A stretch of DNA of 64,000 bases from Vulcanimicrobiota bacterium. Lineage in GTDB: Bacteria; Vulcanimicrobiota; Xenobia; Xenobiales; JADMJV01. This document shows positions 57,413 through 64,000 of this stretch, in pieces (position 1 is the first letter of the stretch; the number at the start of each line of letters is the position of its first letter). The position numbers were made by a program, and so were the translations under genes. The stretch is from positions 1 through 64,000 of the forward strand of contig JAFKGI010000021.1 of assembly GCA_017307785.1 (NCBI GenBank). The letters are read 5' to 3'. The notes below the pieces were generated by a model. It searched no databases, had not been told where the DNA came from, and saw only the letters and a list, made by a program, of their open reading frames with translations.

Positions 57413-59409
57413 AATCCCGAGTTTATCGAGGAGAAATCATGCACCACCGGCTGAAACCGGTGGACCACCGTTTTACCTACGCCACCTACGTCTACGCTTT
57501 CGAGGTGGAAGAGCTGGACCGTTTAGCCGGTCAGCTACGGTGGTTCGGATTCAATCGACCTGGAGTGGTGTCGCTTTATTCTCGGGATTATCTCGACGGG
57601 AGCGAGCGGCCGCTGCTCGACAAGCTTCACGAAATTTTGCGCGCCCACGGCAATCCCACTCGCTGTTCGCGGGCCGTGTTGGTGACGGGGGCCCGTTTCC
57701 TGGGCCATATCTTCAATCCGGTCAGCTTCTGGTTTTGTTATCAGGGGGAAGAACTGGCCTGTCTGGTGGCCGAAGTCAACAACACCTTCGGCGAGCGCCA
57801 CACTTACGTTCTGGATGAGAAGCTGCCCGCGCGTGAAGGGTTTTGTGCTCGTTTCCGCGTGCCCAAGGCCTTTTACGTGTCGCCCTTCAACCCCATCGAG
57901 GGGGACTACGAGTTTCGGGTGGCACATCCCGAGCAAGAGCTCGATATCCGTCTGCGAATTTTTGACGGCGAGGCTCCTGTGTTCAACACCTGGCTGCGAG
58001 GCACGGCCGAGTCGCTGGACGGGCGAGGCCTGTGGCGAACCCTGACGGCCTATCCTCTGACGGCCTGGCTCACGGTTCCGCGCATTCACTGGGAGGCGGC
58101 GGTGCTGTTTTTCAAAAAGGGGCTACCCGTGGTCTACAAGCCCAGACCGGATCATCCATCCACCATCCGAGCGGAACCCCCGAGCCGTTTGCATCGCACC
58201 ACCATGGCCGTCATTCGCGGTTTTTTGCAGAAGGCGGCGCGCGGTCGCCTGCGCTTTGATCTGCCCAACGGAACGATCTGGGACTTTGGTCCTGGTGGAT
58301 TCCCGGAAGCAGAGGTTCGAGTTTTGAACTGGGATTTTTTTCTACGTCTGGTCTGGGACGGAGACGTGGCCCTGGGCGATGGTCTGCTGGCCGGCGAGTG
58401 GGAATCGAGCGATTTGACCGCGGTGGTTCGCTTTTTCATCGACAATCGCGAGCCGCTGGACGACCGAACCGTCTGGGCGACCCGAGTGTTGGGCCGAGGC
58501 TGGGGTTGGTTGCGACAGAAGATGCGCCGCAACTCGATTGCCGGAAGCCGCCGCAACATTCAGGCTCACTACGATCTGGGCAACGAGCTCTACCGGCGCT
58601 TCCTAGACCCCAGCATGAGCTACTCGTGCGCTTTCTTCGCCGGGGCTGACGACGACTTGCAGACCGCTCAATTGCGCAAAATCGACATGCTTTTGGACAA
58701 AGCACGACTGGACGCGGAAACGCATTTGCTGGAGATCGGTTGCGGCTGGGGCTCATTGGCCATCCGCGCGGTGCAGCGCTTTGGCTGTCGGGTCACCGGC
58801 ATCACGCTTTCTGAACAGCAACTGGCCTGGGGTCGTCAGGCGGTGGCCGAGGCCGGTCTGAGCGACCGCATCGAGTTGCTGCTGTGTGATTATCGAAAGC
58901 TGGAAGGCCGCTATGACCGGGTCATTTCCTGCGAGATGTTGGAAGCGGTGGGTCATGAGAATCTGCCGCGATACTTCGGGGCCGTCGAGCGCTTGCTGCG
59001 TCCCGAAGGTCTGGCCGTGCTCCAGGTGATCACCGTTCCAGACTTCAGCTACGATGAGTATCGGGCCAACCAGGACTGGATTCAGAAAGAGATCTTTCCC
59101 GGCGCCTTGTGTCCTTCGATCAGCGCGCTGCTGCAGGCGGCCCGCCGTTCCTCGCAGTTGGTGCTGGAGGAACTCCAGAATATCGGCCCGCATTATGCTC
59201 GCACCCTGAGAGAGTGGCGAGAACGGTTCGAAAGTGCCTGGCCGGAACTACAGCCGTTGGGTTACGATGAGCGCTTCCGCCGCGCCTGGCGTTACTACTT
59301 GAGTTACTGTGAAGCGGCTTTCGCCAGCCGCAATCTAGGAGATGTGCAAATGGTCCTGAGTCGTCCTAAGAATGGGCTGTTGTTGAGGGAGAATCCCCCG
59401 TGGCTGTAA
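57409..59409 (+). CDS. Fusion of DUF1365 and cyclopropane-fatty-acyl-phospholipid synthase
   Basis: GTG 57409 overlaps the upstream stop. The 666-aa product has an N-terminal DUF1365 domain (1-245, SRVYRGEIMHHRLKPVDHRF and GHIFNPVSFWFCY) and a C-terminal CFA synthase domain (about 260-666): NIQAHYDLGNELYRRFLD, SYSCAFF (Cys ligand), LEIGCGWGSLAIRA (SAM), SCEMLEAVGHENL (Glu). The His that binds bicarbonate in E. coli Cfa is Gln here (LQVITVPD), as in the subgroup linked to DUF1365. The two halves are usually separate adjacent genes. The variant may make methyl-branched rather than cyclopropane chains (inference). Confidence 0.86.
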   Translation: MKSRVYRGEIMHHRLKPVDHRFTYATYVYAFEVEELDRLAGQLRWFGFNRPGVVSLYSRDYLDGSERPLLDKLHEILRAHGNPTRCSRAVLVTGARFLGHIFNPVSFWFCYQGEELACLVAEVNNTFGERHTYVLDEKLPAREGFCARFRVPKAFYVSPFNPIEGDYEFRVAHPEQELDIRLRIFDGEAPVFNTWLRGTAESLDGRGLWRTLTAYPLTAWLTVPRIHWEAAVLFFKKGLPVVYKPRPDHPSTIRAEPPSRLHRTTMAVIRGFLQKAARGRLRFDLPNGTIWDFGPGGFPEAEVRVLNWDFFLRLVWDGDVALGDGLLAGEWESSDLTAVVRFFIDNREPLDDRTVWATRVLGRGWGWLRQKMRRNSIAGSRRNIQAHYDLGNELYRRFLDPSMSYSCAFFAGADDDLQTAQLRKIDMLLDKARLDAETHLLEIGCGWGSLAIRAVQRFGCRVTGITLSEQQLAWGRQAVAEAGLSDRIELLLCDYRKLEGRYDRVISCEMLEAVGHENLPRYFGAVERLLRPEGLAVLQVITVPDFSYDEYRANQDWIQKEIFPGALCPSISALLQAARRSSQLVLEELQNIGPHYARTLREWRERFESAWPELQPLGYDERFRRAWRYYLSYCEAAFASRNLGDVQMVLSRPKNGLLLRENPPWL

Positions 59410-60260
59410 TGGCCAGCGCCGGGCCCGAGCGGATTGCCTGGAGCCGTACCGTGCCTTTCGTACTGATGCATCTGGCCTGTTTGCCGATCTTCTGGTGCGG
59501 TGTTTCCAAGCTGGCTCTGGGCCTTTGTTTCTTCAACTACGTAATCCGGATGTTCGGCATCACGGCCGGCTATCACCGCTATTTCAGCCATCGCTCTTTC
59601 AAGACCAGCCGTTGGTTTCAGTTCGCTCTGGCCTGGCTGGGTGCTTGCTCGGCTCAACTGGGACCGCTCTGGTGGGCGGCCCACCATCGCCATCATCATC
59701 AGCACTCGGACACCGAGAAAGATGCTCATACGCCGGGCCTGAAAGGGTTTCTCTGGTCCCACATGGGTTGGATTTTCTGTCCCCGTTATCACGTCACTCA
59801 TTACGACCGGGTACGCGATTTGGCGGGCTATCGCGAACTGCGGTTCGTGGAGACCAACTGGCTGTTGCCTCCAACCCTACTGGCCGTCTCTACCCTGGCT
59901 TTGGGCTGGTGGCTGGGGCGTTACGCACCGGAGTGGGGGACCAATGGGCTGCAGTTGTTGACCTGGGGTTTTTTCGTGAGCACTTTCCTGGTCTACCACG
60001 CCACCTTCTGTATCAATTCGATGGCTCATGTGTGGGGCAGCCGACGCTACTCCACCAAAGACGACAGCCGCAACAACTGGCTGCTGGCCCTGTTGACCCT
60101 GGGAGAAGGCTGGCACAACAATCACCACCAGTATCCGTCCTCCGAGCGCCAGGGGTTCTACTGGTGGGAGATTGACGCCACCCATTACATCTTGCAGTGT
60201 TTGGCCTGGATGGGCATTGTCTGGGATCTGCGCAAGCCGCCGGCGGCCGCTTACAAATGA
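59400..60260 (+). CDS. Acyl-lipid/acyl-CoA delta-9-type fatty acid desaturase
   Basis: The product has 286 aa with the three His boxes of membrane desaturases: HRYFSH, HHRHHH and HNNHH, and four transmembrane segments. The start GTG at 59400 overlaps the fusion gene by 10 bp. It introduces a cis double bond using oxygen and two irons. Within this operon it would supply the unsaturated chains that the CFA-like enzymes methylate. The family is the stearoyl-CoA/acyl-lipid type rather than the soluble ACP type. Confidence 0.92.
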   Translation: MAVMASAGPERIAWSRTVPFVLMHLACLPIFWCGVSKLALGLCFFNYVIRMFGITAGYHRYFSHRSFKTSRWFQFALAWLGACSAQLGPLWWAAHHRHHHQHSDTEKDAHTPGLKGFLWSHMGWIFCPRYHVTHYDRVRDLAGYRELRFVETNWLLPPTLLAVSTLALGWWLGRYAPEWGTNGLQLLTWGFFVSTFLVYHATFCINSMAHVWGSRRYSTKDDSRNNWLLALLTLGEGWHNNHHQYPSSERQGFYWWEIDATHYILQCLAWMGIVWDLRKPPAAAYK

Positions 60261-61036
60261 TCGGTCTCTTCGTCACCGGGCTGGGGATCTGCTGCGCCTG
60301 GATGGGTTTACTCTGGCTGGTCCAGCGGCTGTTCACCGGAAATGCCGCGCTGGTGGATCTGGGCTGGACCGTTTCGGTTCCCATGTTGCATCTCTATTTT
60401 GCCTGCTTCGCGGGAGGGGATCGCCTTCGAGGCCTGCTGCTGGCCACGATGACCTGTATCTGGGGCTTGCGCCTGGGGGGACATCTTTTCTGGACCCGAC
60501 TGCGCCCGGGTATGGAAGAAGAGGGGCGATATCAGAAGCTTCGGGAGGAATGGGGGAGCGGGTTCCAGCTGAAACTGTTCTGGTTTTACCAGGCCCAGGC
60601 TCTGGCCGCTTTCCTCTTGGTGGTGGTCTTCTGGCCCTGCTACCGCGACGCTCGCTCTGAGCTGGGGCTCTATGAACTGCTCGGGTCTCTGCTCTTCTCA
60701 ATAGGGCTGGCGGGAGGCTCGTTGGCCGACGCTCAACTGTCCGCTTTCAAGAAAAGGGCTGCCAAGGGAGAGGTCTGTCAGGATGGACTGTGGTTCTATT
60801 CGCGTCACCCCAACTACTTTTTCGAAACGGTGCTCTGGTTTGGCTGGGCCGCTTTCGCTCTGTCGAGTCCGGGAGGTTGCTGGGCCATGCTGGCACCCTT
60901 AACGATTTTGCATCTGGTGTTGCACGTCACCGGCATCCCTCCAACCGAACAGCAGTCGCTGCGCAGCAAAGGCGAAGCCTATCGGGAGTATCAGCGCACG
61001 ACCAGTGCCTTCTTTCCCTGGTTCAAACGCCGATGA
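60257..61036 (+). CDS. DUF1295 membrane protein
   Basis: The product has 259 aa with about six transmembrane helices, from ATG 60257 overlapping the desaturase stop (ATGA). The C-terminal part carries DGLWFYSRHPNYFFETVLWFG, the family hallmark related to isoprenylcysteine methyltransferases and steroid reductases (SRHPNY is the cofactor-binding segment). DUF1295 proteins regularly sit beside CFA synthases. The reaction is unknown; a reductase role acting on a methylated unsaturated chain is plausible. Its stop overlaps the next methyltransferase start. Confidence 0.86.
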   Translation: MIGLFVTGLGICCAWMGLLWLVQRLFTGNAALVDLGWTVSVPMLHLYFACFAGGDRLRGLLLATMTCIWGLRLGGHLFWTRLRPGMEEEGRYQKLREEWGSGFQLKLFWFYQAQALAAFLLVVVFWPCYRDARSELGLYELLGSLLFSIGLAGGSLADAQLSAFKKRAAKGEVCQDGLWFYSRHPNYFFETVLWFGWAAFALSSPGGCWAMLAPLTILHLVLHVTGIPPTEQQSLRSKGEAYREYQRTTSAFFPWFKRR

Positions 61037-62133
61037 GCCTTCTGCTAAAGGCCATGGAGTGGCTCTGGCCCGGTGATTTTCTGGTGCGACGTGCTATTCG
61101 TGGCTTGAACCGCGAGCGGCTCCGCGAATTGCGCCAGGGTGGGGTCGAGGCCCAAGTCCGGCGCAAGCAGGCGCTGATTCAACAACTTCGCTCCAGTCCG
61201 CTGGCACTGGTCCCGGATCAGGCCAACGAGCAGCATTACGAAGTGCCTGCCGCCTTCTTCGAAGCGGTGTTGGGCTCTCACCTGAAGTATAGCTCCGGCT
61301 ACTGGCCAGACGGCACCGAGTCTCTGGACGCTTCTGAGCGGGCCATGCTGGAGCTTTACGTAGAGCGCGCCGAGTTGCGGGACGGACAGCGTATTCTCGA
61401 CCTGGGCTGCGGCTGGGGCTCGCTCTCGCTCTTTCTGGCCGAGCGTTTTCCACAGAGCCGCATACTCGGCGTTTCCAACTCGGCATCGCAACGCGCCTTT
61501 ATCTTGGGGCGAGCGGCCGAGCGCGGACTCTCCAACCTGGAAATCTGGACTTGCGACATCAATCGCCTGGAACTGCCTACCGCGGAGTTTGACCGCATCA
61601 TTAGCATCGAGATGTTCGAGCATGTGCGGAATTATGCCAGACTCTTTCAGTTGTTGAGTGGCGCGCTCAAGCCGCAAGGAAAGCTCTTCACGCACATCTT
61701 TGCTCATCGCGAACACGCCTACACCTTCGACCCCCGAGGTCAGGGGGGAGTGGCCGGCGACTGGATGGAGCGGGAGTTTTTCAGCGGCGGCACGATGCCC
61801 AGCTTCGACCTCTTCCCGCACTTTTGCGCACCCCTGCGGGTAGAAGCCCAATGGGCCGTAGGCGGAGAGCATTACCAGAAGACCTCCGAGGCCTGGCTGC
61901 AACGGATGCGCCGCCGGCGCGCCCAGATCGTGCCGCTGTTGCGGCAGACCTACGGGCGTTCCTGGCGGCGCTACTGGCTGGGCTGGCAGTTGTTCTTCCT
62001 GGCCTGCTCCGAGCTATTCGGCCACGAACGGGGCCAACAGTGGTGCGTGCACCACCTGCTGTTTAGCTTTGCTCCTGAAGATGGGCCTCCAGGAACCATA
62101 GCCACTGGTCCAGATCGCGCTGGATATCGATGA
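61033..62133 (+). CDS. CFA-/coclaurine-N-methyltransferase-like SAM methyltransferase
   Basis: The product has 366 aa. It belongs to COG2230 but is closer to coclaurine N-methyltransferase-like proteins: LKYSSGYW (Ser where Cfa has its Cys ligand), ILDLGCGWGSLSLF, ISIEMFEHVRNY, FFSGGTMPS and GGEHYQKTSEAWL. The change of the Cys ligand argues against classical cyclopropanation. The ATG overlaps the DUF1295 stop, completing the lipid operon; the end overlaps the convergent dps gene by 71 bp. The substrate is unknown, possibly the same lipid or an amine. Confidence 0.84.
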   Translation: MSLLLKAMEWLWPGDFLVRRAIRGLNRERLRELRQGGVEAQVRRKQALIQQLRSSPLALVPDQANEQHYEVPAAFFEAVLGSHLKYSSGYWPDGTESLDASERAMLELYVERAELRDGQRILDLGCGWGSLSLFLAERFPQSRILGVSNSASQRAFILGRAAERGLSNLEIWTCDINRLELPTAEFDRIISIEMFEHVRNYARLFQLLSGALKPQGKLFTHIFAHREHAYTFDPRGQGGVAGDWMEREFFSGGTMPSFDLFPHFCAPLRVEAQWAVGGEHYQKTSEAWLQRMRRRRAQIVPLLRQTYGRSWRRYWLGWQLFFLACSELFGHERGQQWCVHHLLFSFAPEDGPPGTIATGPDRAGYR

Positions 62134-62578
62134 GCATGTCGGAAGTGGCGGCATCGCCGGCCTTCTCGGAGGTCTCGATGCCCTCGCGGATGCTGTTGCC
62201 GACCCCCGCGTAGCGCTCGACCATCGCCTTGACGATGTCGCGTCCAGCCAGAATGTCGGTGGGGAATTCCTTAACCTTGCTGTTGGCCGCGGCCATACGG
62301 GCGGTGCCGTAGGCATAACCGCCCATGGCGGTGAGTCGTTCGGCGACGGTGTCGACGTATTTCTCCAGTCCTTCGGCGAAGGTGTCGAAGAGTAGGTGAA
62401 GCGACATAAAGTGGGGGCCCTTGACGTTCCAGTGAGCATGTTTGGTCTGGCTCAACAGGTCGAAAAGGTCGGCTAGGTGCTGGTTGAGCATGGGGACCAT
62501 CTTCTCGCGGATTTCCGGCTTGAGCCCGATGCTGCTGTGCACTTTGATTTTAGAATGGCCATTGGTTGCAGTACGCAT
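62063..62578 (-). CDS. dps: DNA starvation/stationary-phase protection protein Dps
   Basis: The product has 171 aa, a four-helix ferritin-like subunit of a 12-mer that oxidises iron with peroxide and shields DNA. The inter-subunit ferroxidase site is visible in KHAHWNVKGPHFMSLHLLFD and TFAEGLEKYVDTVAER (His, Asp, Glu). The Lys/His-rich N-terminus may contact DNA. AGGAGG (62592-62587) lies 8 bases before ATG 62578, the strongest ribosome site seen in this region. It is convergent with the light-linked lipid operon, which fits an oxidative stress context. Confidence 0.93.
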   Translation of the reverse strand: MRTATNGHSKIKVHSSIGLKPEIREKMVPMLNQHLADLFDLLSQTKHAHWNVKGPHFMSLHLLFDTFAEGLEKYVDTVAERLTAMGGYAYGTARMAAANSKVKEFPTDILAGRDIVKAMVERYAGVGNSIREGIETSEKAGDAATSDMLIDIQRDLDQWLWFLEAHLQEQS

Positions 62579-62695
62579 AGGTTTGTCCTCCTGGGTTGGT
62601 CTGTGGGTTCTAGCCTAAGCGGGAGCGCCGGGTCGCCCCATCCCCCAGGGTCATCCGCCAGGGGGATCGGGATCCCACGTAGAATTTTCTTCATC

Positions 62696-63469
62696 ATGAG
62701 ATGGGCGGCATTGTGCCTGGGATTGTTTTGTTCTGCTCTGGCCGGTGCCCAACCGGTTTACACCAACAGTGATGTGAACGCCATGAAGGCACGCTACGTA
62801 CCGCGCTCCGCACCCAAACTGCCGGCGCACTACCCGGCCGAGTTCGACTCTCGCTCGCTGGACAAACCCAAGTACGTCCCCTGGATGCTGCCCTACCAGG
62901 AGTGGACGGAAGAGTATCGCGAGTATTTTCAGCGCCATTCTCACGACCCCAGGGTGGAGTTGCAGCCCACCCTGATCTGTATGCACTACACGGTGGTGGA
63001 TGACGCTCAGGCCGTCTGGAACGGTTTCGCCCGGGGCTGCAACATGTCCAACGGAAACAAGGGCACCATCTTCGGGCATGTAAGCACTCACTTGATTATC
63101 GACAAAGACGGGACGGTCTATCAATTGCTTCCCTTTAATCGGCGCTGCACGGGGGCCTACGGGGTCAACCATCGCGCCATTTCCATCGAAATGATCGCGA
63201 TGACCGAGGGCGATCTACTCTCGCGGGTTCAGCAAGTCTGGTCCTCGTTTTGCGTGGTCCGAGACCTGATGAAGCGCTACAATATCGGGCCTCAGGGTGT
63301 GATCGCGCACTACGAAGTGGCTCAAGGAGTCAGCGTGGTTCCTGACTACCTGGACTATAACGACCCGGATTGTCCGGACCGGTATCCCGCCAAGTATTTT
63401 CGCTCCGATCCGGGACCCACCTATATGTCCTGGCTGCGCAGCTATTTGCAGAAGTTTCCCGTCCAATGA
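62696..63469 (+). CDS. N-acetylmuramoyl-L-alanine amidase (amidase_2), exported
   Basis: The product has 257 aa from ATG 62696. A signal peptide (MRWAALCLGLFCSALAGA) precedes a zinc amidase_2 domain: ICMHYTVVDDAQA (first His), GHVSTHLIIDKDGTVYQLLP and NHRAISIEMIAM (Glu), with a further His in VIAHYEVAQG. These enzymes cut the amide between muramic acid and L-alanine, usually for peptidoglycan turnover. It diverges from dps by 117 bp. Its stop overlaps the OPT transporter start (ATGA). Confidence 0.88.
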   Translation: MRWAALCLGLFCSALAGAQPVYTNSDVNAMKARYVPRSAPKLPAHYPAEFDSRSLDKPKYVPWMLPYQEWTEEYREYFQRHSHDPRVELQPTLICMHYTVVDDAQAVWNGFARGCNMSNGNKGTIFGHVSTHLIIDKDGTVYQLLPFNRRCTGAYGVNHRAISIEMIAMTEGDLLSRVQQVWSSFCVVRDLMKRYNIGPQGVIAHYEVAQGVSVVPDYLDYNDPDCPDRYPAKYFRSDPGPTYMSWLRSYLQKFPVQ

Positions 63470-64000
63470 GCGAGCCTTTCAAGCCCTACGTCTCCGAAGA
63501 CCAGAATCTGGCGGAGTTCACCTGGACTGCTTTGATCCTGGGGGCTCTGCAAGCGGTCTTCTTTGGCGTTGCCGACGCCTATCTGGCGCTCAAACTGGGA
63601 ATGACGGTCGGCGCGTCGATTCCGGCGGCCGTCATTTCGATGTCGATTTTGCGCGGCTTGTTGCGCCGGGGCACGGTCCTTGAGAACAACCTGGTGCAGA
63701 ACATGGCTTCCGTCGGGGAGTCTCTGGCTGCCGGAGCGACCTTTACGATCCCCGCCCTCTATTTGCTGCGTGCTTCCTTGCCGCCGGGCGAAGCCGCTCC
63801 TTTTCAGTTGACCCTGCCTCAAGTTTACTTCATCACCTGTATCGGCGGACTGATGGGCATCTTTTTTATGATCCCCATGCGCCGCTACCTGATCGTCAAA
63901 GAGCACGGCAAATTGCGTTATCCCGAGGGCACGGCCTGTGCCGAGGTGCTGATGGCCGGGGACAAAGGGGGGCAATCGGCCGGGACTGTCTTTGCCGCCA
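63466..64000 (+). CDS. OPT family oligopeptide transporter (5' part, runs off the window)
   Basis: About 178 residues are visible from ATG 63466. The start YVSEDQNLAEFTWTALILGALQAVFFGVADAYLALKLGMTVGASIPAAV, its Gly-rich helices and the later MGIFFMIPMRRYLIVKEHGKLRYPEGTACAEVL are characteristic of OPT/YSL symporters, which import peptides or metal chelates with protons. Around four transmembrane segments are seen so far out of the usual 12-16. Its coupling to the peptidoglycan amidase gene suggests uptake of cell-wall-derived peptides. Confidence 0.9.
   Translation, partial: MSEPFKPYVSEDQNLAEFTWTALILGALQAVFFGVADAYLALKLGMTVGASIPAAVISMSILRGLLRRGTVLENNLVQNMASVGESLAAGATFTIPALYLLRASLPPGEAAPFQLTLPQVYFITCIGGLMGIFFMIPMRRYLIVKEHGKLRYPEGTACAEVLMAGDKGGQSAGTVFAA

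Noticed and set aside
62640..62670. Inverted repeat ATCCCCC ... GGGGGAT upstream of the amidase gene
   Set aside because: A short stem with a 16-base loop in a GC-rich region, no T-run and no link to a regulator. Chance is likely.
1..64000. tRNA, rRNA, insertion sequences, prophage or CRISPR arrays
   Set aside because: I looked for clover-leaf-like GC-rich segments, transposase motifs, integrase motifs and regularly spaced repeats and found none I could support. Only a dedicated search could exclude short RNA genes.

Overview
This is a GC-rich, tightly packed bacterial chromosome segment. Stop and start codons overlap at more than a dozen junctions (ATGA, GTGA or TGATG), and several genes start with GTG or TTG. 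No rRNA, tRNA, CRISPR array, insertion sequence or prophage gene was recognised, and no gap between genes exceeds about 150 bases. The gene content (flotillin plus DUF3686-type giant ATPase, receiver-SARP regulators, Pel-type exopolysaccharide genes, many PilZ domains, bacterial ribosomal protein L33) suggests an environmental, little-studied phylum. Candidatus Vulcanimicrobiota/Eremiobacterota-like lineages are one possibility, but this is a guess; placement would need a tree of L33 or PdxH.

Left part (1-18.5 kb). The 5' end of a GHKL ATPase gene is followed by an M48 metalloprotease, a trypsin-like protease, three tandem G/C-rich hairpins and a universal stress protein. A minus-strand block then runs from 14.1 to 2.9 kb: lysozyme-like protein, flotillin, a 1915-residue AAA ATPase, a coiled-coil protein, a NeuD-like acyltransferase and a DUF1684 protein. 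Ordinary metabolism follows (pdxH, ltaE, aidB).

Middle (18.5-38.6 kb). A translationally coupled operon carries pseudopilin-like genes, a GspF/PilC platform protein, a sensor kinase, a receiver-SARP regulator and a PilX-like protein. An ABC sugar-type importer follows, in which the solute-binding protein is fused to the first permease. Next come a PepSY-TM/propeller-like membrane protein, an EF-hand RTX-like calcium-binding protein, an orotate-phosphoribosyltransferase/beta-propeller fusion, and a second, paralogous kinase/receiver-SARP pair next to a glycosyltransferase.

Pel region (38.7-51.7 kb). After rpmG come a PilZ protein, a STAS protein, PelE-like, PelF, PelG and PelD-like proteins and a tandem-PilZ protein. 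An opposing pair encodes a second tandem-PilZ protein and an HD-GYP phosphodiesterase, followed by a sugar oxidoreductase and a GH114-like polygalactosaminidase. Together these look like a c-di-GMP-controlled Pel-type polysaccharide locus. The PelD-like subunit appears to have lost its own c-di-GMP I-site, while PilZ domains are abundant around it.

Right part (51.8-64 kb). A 2-oxoacid dehydrogenase set (E3, E1 alpha, E1 beta, no E2) is followed by a CarH/LitR-type B12-dependent light regulator on the opposite strand. Its intergenic region holds three ACA motifs exactly 11 bp apart, like known CarH operators. Divergent from it is a coupled lipid-modification operon (FAD oxidoreductase, DUF1365-CFA synthase fusion, desaturase, DUF1295, CFA-like methyltransferase), which suggests light-induced membrane remodelling. 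Dps, a peptidoglycan amidase and the start of an OPT transporter end the window.
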